From: Hyphomicrobiales bacterium 4NK60-0047b
GTDB lineage: Bacteria > Pseudomonadota > Alphaproteobacteria > Rhizobiales > HXMU1428-3
DNA length: 64,000 bases
Assembly (NCBI GenBank): GCA_040367435.1
Contig: BAABWY010000001.1
Span: 620,001-684,000 of the forward strand
Direction of reading: 5' to 3'
Shown here one piece after another: positions 62,245 through 64,000 of this stretch. Position numbers and translations under genes: made by a program. Position 1 is the first letter of the stretch, and each line of letters opens with the position of its first letter. Below the pieces are notes generated by a model. It was not told the origin of the DNA. It saw nothing but the letters and a program-made list of their open reading frames with translations, and ran no database searches.

Positions 62245-62903
62245 GCTACTAAATTTAACTATTTGCGCTAAATATAACAAGGTACCAACTTAACAAGTGA
62301 AATGTAACAAGTGCCCACGGAATAAAAATTCTTGTAAGACAAATACTTACTCTCATTTGCAAGCTAGCAAAATGCTAGATGCAACTGTATAAGTTACTTA
62401 TTTTCTTAGTGCTCAATTTCATCAAACCCCCTCCATACCACAACTTAAGAGTAAAAGCGACAGGCGTTAAGAAAAAGCCCAACTTCTTTATCTTAAAAAA
62501 GCGATCAATCAAAAAACTCAATAACAGTGAGCCTAAAGAATGTGATCAGTTTATGGTGCTCTTTCAATATATTACATCTATTATACCATAAGCATAAAAA
62601 TATACTGTGATAAAAGTGTTAGACTTAAAGATAAGTCTTAACGCCGTGACATACAACTAAGAACACGGCAAATAACGCCCACTCCTCGGCAATAAATGCC
62701 GAGTTAGTGAAGAAAAACTCTTATTAAAAAACCTCGCAAAACTAAAAAATCATTGTTTTTATTGAACTTTTCCCACCCAAAGCATTTGGCCTAAAATCTG
62801 CTTATCCTATAGAGAATTATACGCGGCAAGCGGCACCACCTCTAAATTTGAGGCACTCCTATGCCAAAGATGGTCCCGTTTATAAAATGGCCAAAGTCAA
62901 AAG
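62245..62903. other. Long spacer with several hairpins
   Basis: No convincing gene. AGACTTA-AAGA-TAAGTCT at 62621-62638, CCGTG/CACGG around 62645-62668 and CTCGGCA-ATAAA-TGCCGAG at 62685-62703 are consecutive stem-loops in an otherwise AT-rich region. They could be a structured leader of the next gene or a small RNA, but no T-run follows. Confidence 0.4.
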
Positions 62904-64000
62904 ATGGAACTAAAAATGACAGCAGAGAAAATTACAACTTCAAATGCTTTAGCCTCAATTTCACAATCAAAAAAATTGGCCAAAACGCAAGAGTTACCGT
63001 CAAAACAAAGCCATTCTGCTGATGTCTTTTCAAAACATCTCGATCAAAAGTTAGATAATGTCGACAAAAACTCCGCCCCTATTGATCGGCCTGAACGCCG
63101 CCAGAATGAACTCAGCACGGGCAAAATCAACGACGAAAGACAAAGAAACACTTCAAGACAAGAAGCTCACCTTGATAATAAACATGTCGAAAAGAAACAA
63201 CAGGCCGACAAGCGTCTAGAAGAACAACGCGCTGATGAAGCAAATGAAAAAAAACAATCAGCTAAACCCCAACAAACAGTTGAGAGCACAGAACAGTTTA
63301 ATAGTGAAGAACTGACTTTTACTGATGAAACATCGCAAAACGGCGAAACAAACAACCTCAGTGCCAGTGAAGACGCCATCAACACTGAAACAACCTCAGA
63401 TAGTTCCGAAACTGCTAATCAAATAACGATAGAAACAACTGAAACACTACAAAACAGTGAAGAACTGCAAACATTAGTAGATGCGGCAAACACAGAAGAA
63501 AATACATCAATTGAAAACCCTGCCATCTTAGATGCTGCCTCAGAAACCACACTAAACAAAACAAACGCAGATGAAAAAGGCTTAGCCGCAAATTCGACAG
63601 CCCTGGCAAACCAACAAGACAGTCAGACACCAACTGCCAAAACAGGCCAGCCGATTGATACAACAAACGCAAAAACACCCCCTCACCTAGAAAGCACACT
63701 AGGACAGGACAATGATGGACAAGGCGGCGGAAACGGCGAAGGTCAAAAAGGACAATCTTCAGAAAACCCAGCCCCCTTCAACAAGGCAAAATCAGATCTA
63801 TTCGCCCCTAAGGAAGGGACATTTAGTCAAAACAATCAGGCTCAAACCAATAATGCCCCTATTCTGGCATCAACTCAATTAACTGATCAATTTGCTAAAG
63901 GGCAAAATATCAAAACATCAGGCCCTGAAATTACGCAATTGATTTCAAGTGATAAAGCTGGCGACACATCCGCGGCCATCGGAACAAATGCTGATGTAAA
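62904..64000 (+). CDS. FliK-like low-complexity protein (N-terminal part, runs off the window)
   Basis: An open frame from ATG 62904 (or ATG 62916, four codons later) continues to the window end, about 365 codons. The protein is polar and disordered, rich in Gln, Asn, Glu, Thr and Ser, with charged helical stretches (VEKKQQADKRLEEQRADE), a Gly-rich patch (GQGGGNGEGQKGQS) and no membrane segment or signal. This composition, with a conserved domain expected beyond the window, resembles the N-terminal half of flagellar hook-length control protein FliK, but the diagnostic C-terminal domain is not visible and no flagellar gene is in the window. Confidence 0.55.
   Translation, partial: MELKMTAEKITTSNALASISQSKKLAKTQELPSKQSHSADVFSKHLDQKLDNVDKNSAPIDRPERRQNELSTGKINDERQRNTSRQEAHLDNKHVEKKQQADKRLEEQRADEANEKKQSAKPQQTVESTEQFNSEELTFTDETSQNGETNNLSASEDAINTETTSDSSETANQITIETTETLQNSEELQTLVDAANTEENTSIENPAILDAASETTLNKTNADEKGLAANSTALANQQDSQTPTAKTGQPIDTTNAKTPPHLESTLGQDNDGQGGGNGEGQKGQSSENPAPFNKAKSDLFAPKEGTFSQNNQAQTNNAPILASTQLTDQFAKGQNIKTSGPEITQLISSDKAGDTSAAIGTNADV

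Noticed and set aside
62379-62591. Open frame of 70 codons on the plus strand after mnmA
   Set aside because: AT-rich chance frame without ribosome site or family resemblance.

Overview
The window reads as a chromosomal segment of an AT-rich Alphaproteobacterium, most likely Hyphomicrobiales (Rhizobiales). This is an inference from gene families: an IscR-led suf cluster with a SufT (DUF59) gene, a MucR-type N-terminal domain, a PmtA-type methyltransferase, a bactofilin, an AsmA-like giant protein, TRAP transport, CTTGAC-type promoters, and an intergenic repeat resembling those I remember from Rhizobiales. Coding density is ordinary; no prophage, insertion sequence, integrase or CRISPR array was seen.

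Layout. 1-5842: minus-strand sugar-phosphate cluster glpX, prk, tkt, pgk (cut by the window edge), preceded by a LuxR-type response regulator lacking its phosphoacceptor Asp. 6278-10765: leuA, a small membrane protein, an unknown one-span membrane protein, and two related secreted Trp/Cys-rich proteins. 10838-13533: a possible orphan small RNA, a repeat element, a tungstate-type ABC transporter (permease and ATPase only) and an ICMT-like methyltransferase. 13650-19455: parE, a DEAD-box RNA helicase with a strong hairpin just upstream, and a GGDEF protein. 19490-27266: complete SUF cluster iscR-iscS-sufB-sufC-sufD-sufS-sufT-sufA, with a recognisable IscR-type site over its promoter. 27540-33174: hydrolase, degenerate S24-type regulator, zinc-finger-less MucR-like protein, anmK, tyrS, and a HAD hydrolase that appears to use an ATT start codon. 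33233-40366: AsmA-like protein, Bcp peroxiredoxin, bactofilin, unknown secreted protein.

40712-47979: BioC-like methyltransferase, glyoxalase-type protein, then an AraC regulator whose start codon lies in a perfect palindrome, a secreted YHS protein, an SPW-like membrane protein, and a NosR/NirI-like flavo-iron-sulfur membrane protein translationally coupled to an ApbE flavin transferase. No nosZ or nirS is present, so this looks like an orphan extracytosolic flavin electron-transfer module, and it is the best candidate here for an undescribed system. 48102-53863: a TRAP transporter (TakP-like binding protein) divergent from a Cache-domain histidine kinase and NarL-type regulator, probably sensor and transporter for one organic acid. 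53860-64000: LysR, YceI, glutathionyl-hydroquinone reductase, AraC divergent from a peroxiredoxin, acyltransferase, small secreted protein, tRNA-Met(CAU), PmtA-like methyltransferase, mnmA, and the start of a FliK-like low-complexity protein running off the end.

Across the window I also see a dispersed short hairpin repeat (arms CGGWTGC / GCAWC, loop ending GTGG) whose copies differ by compensatory stem changes. All family names are by eye; none was confirmed by search.
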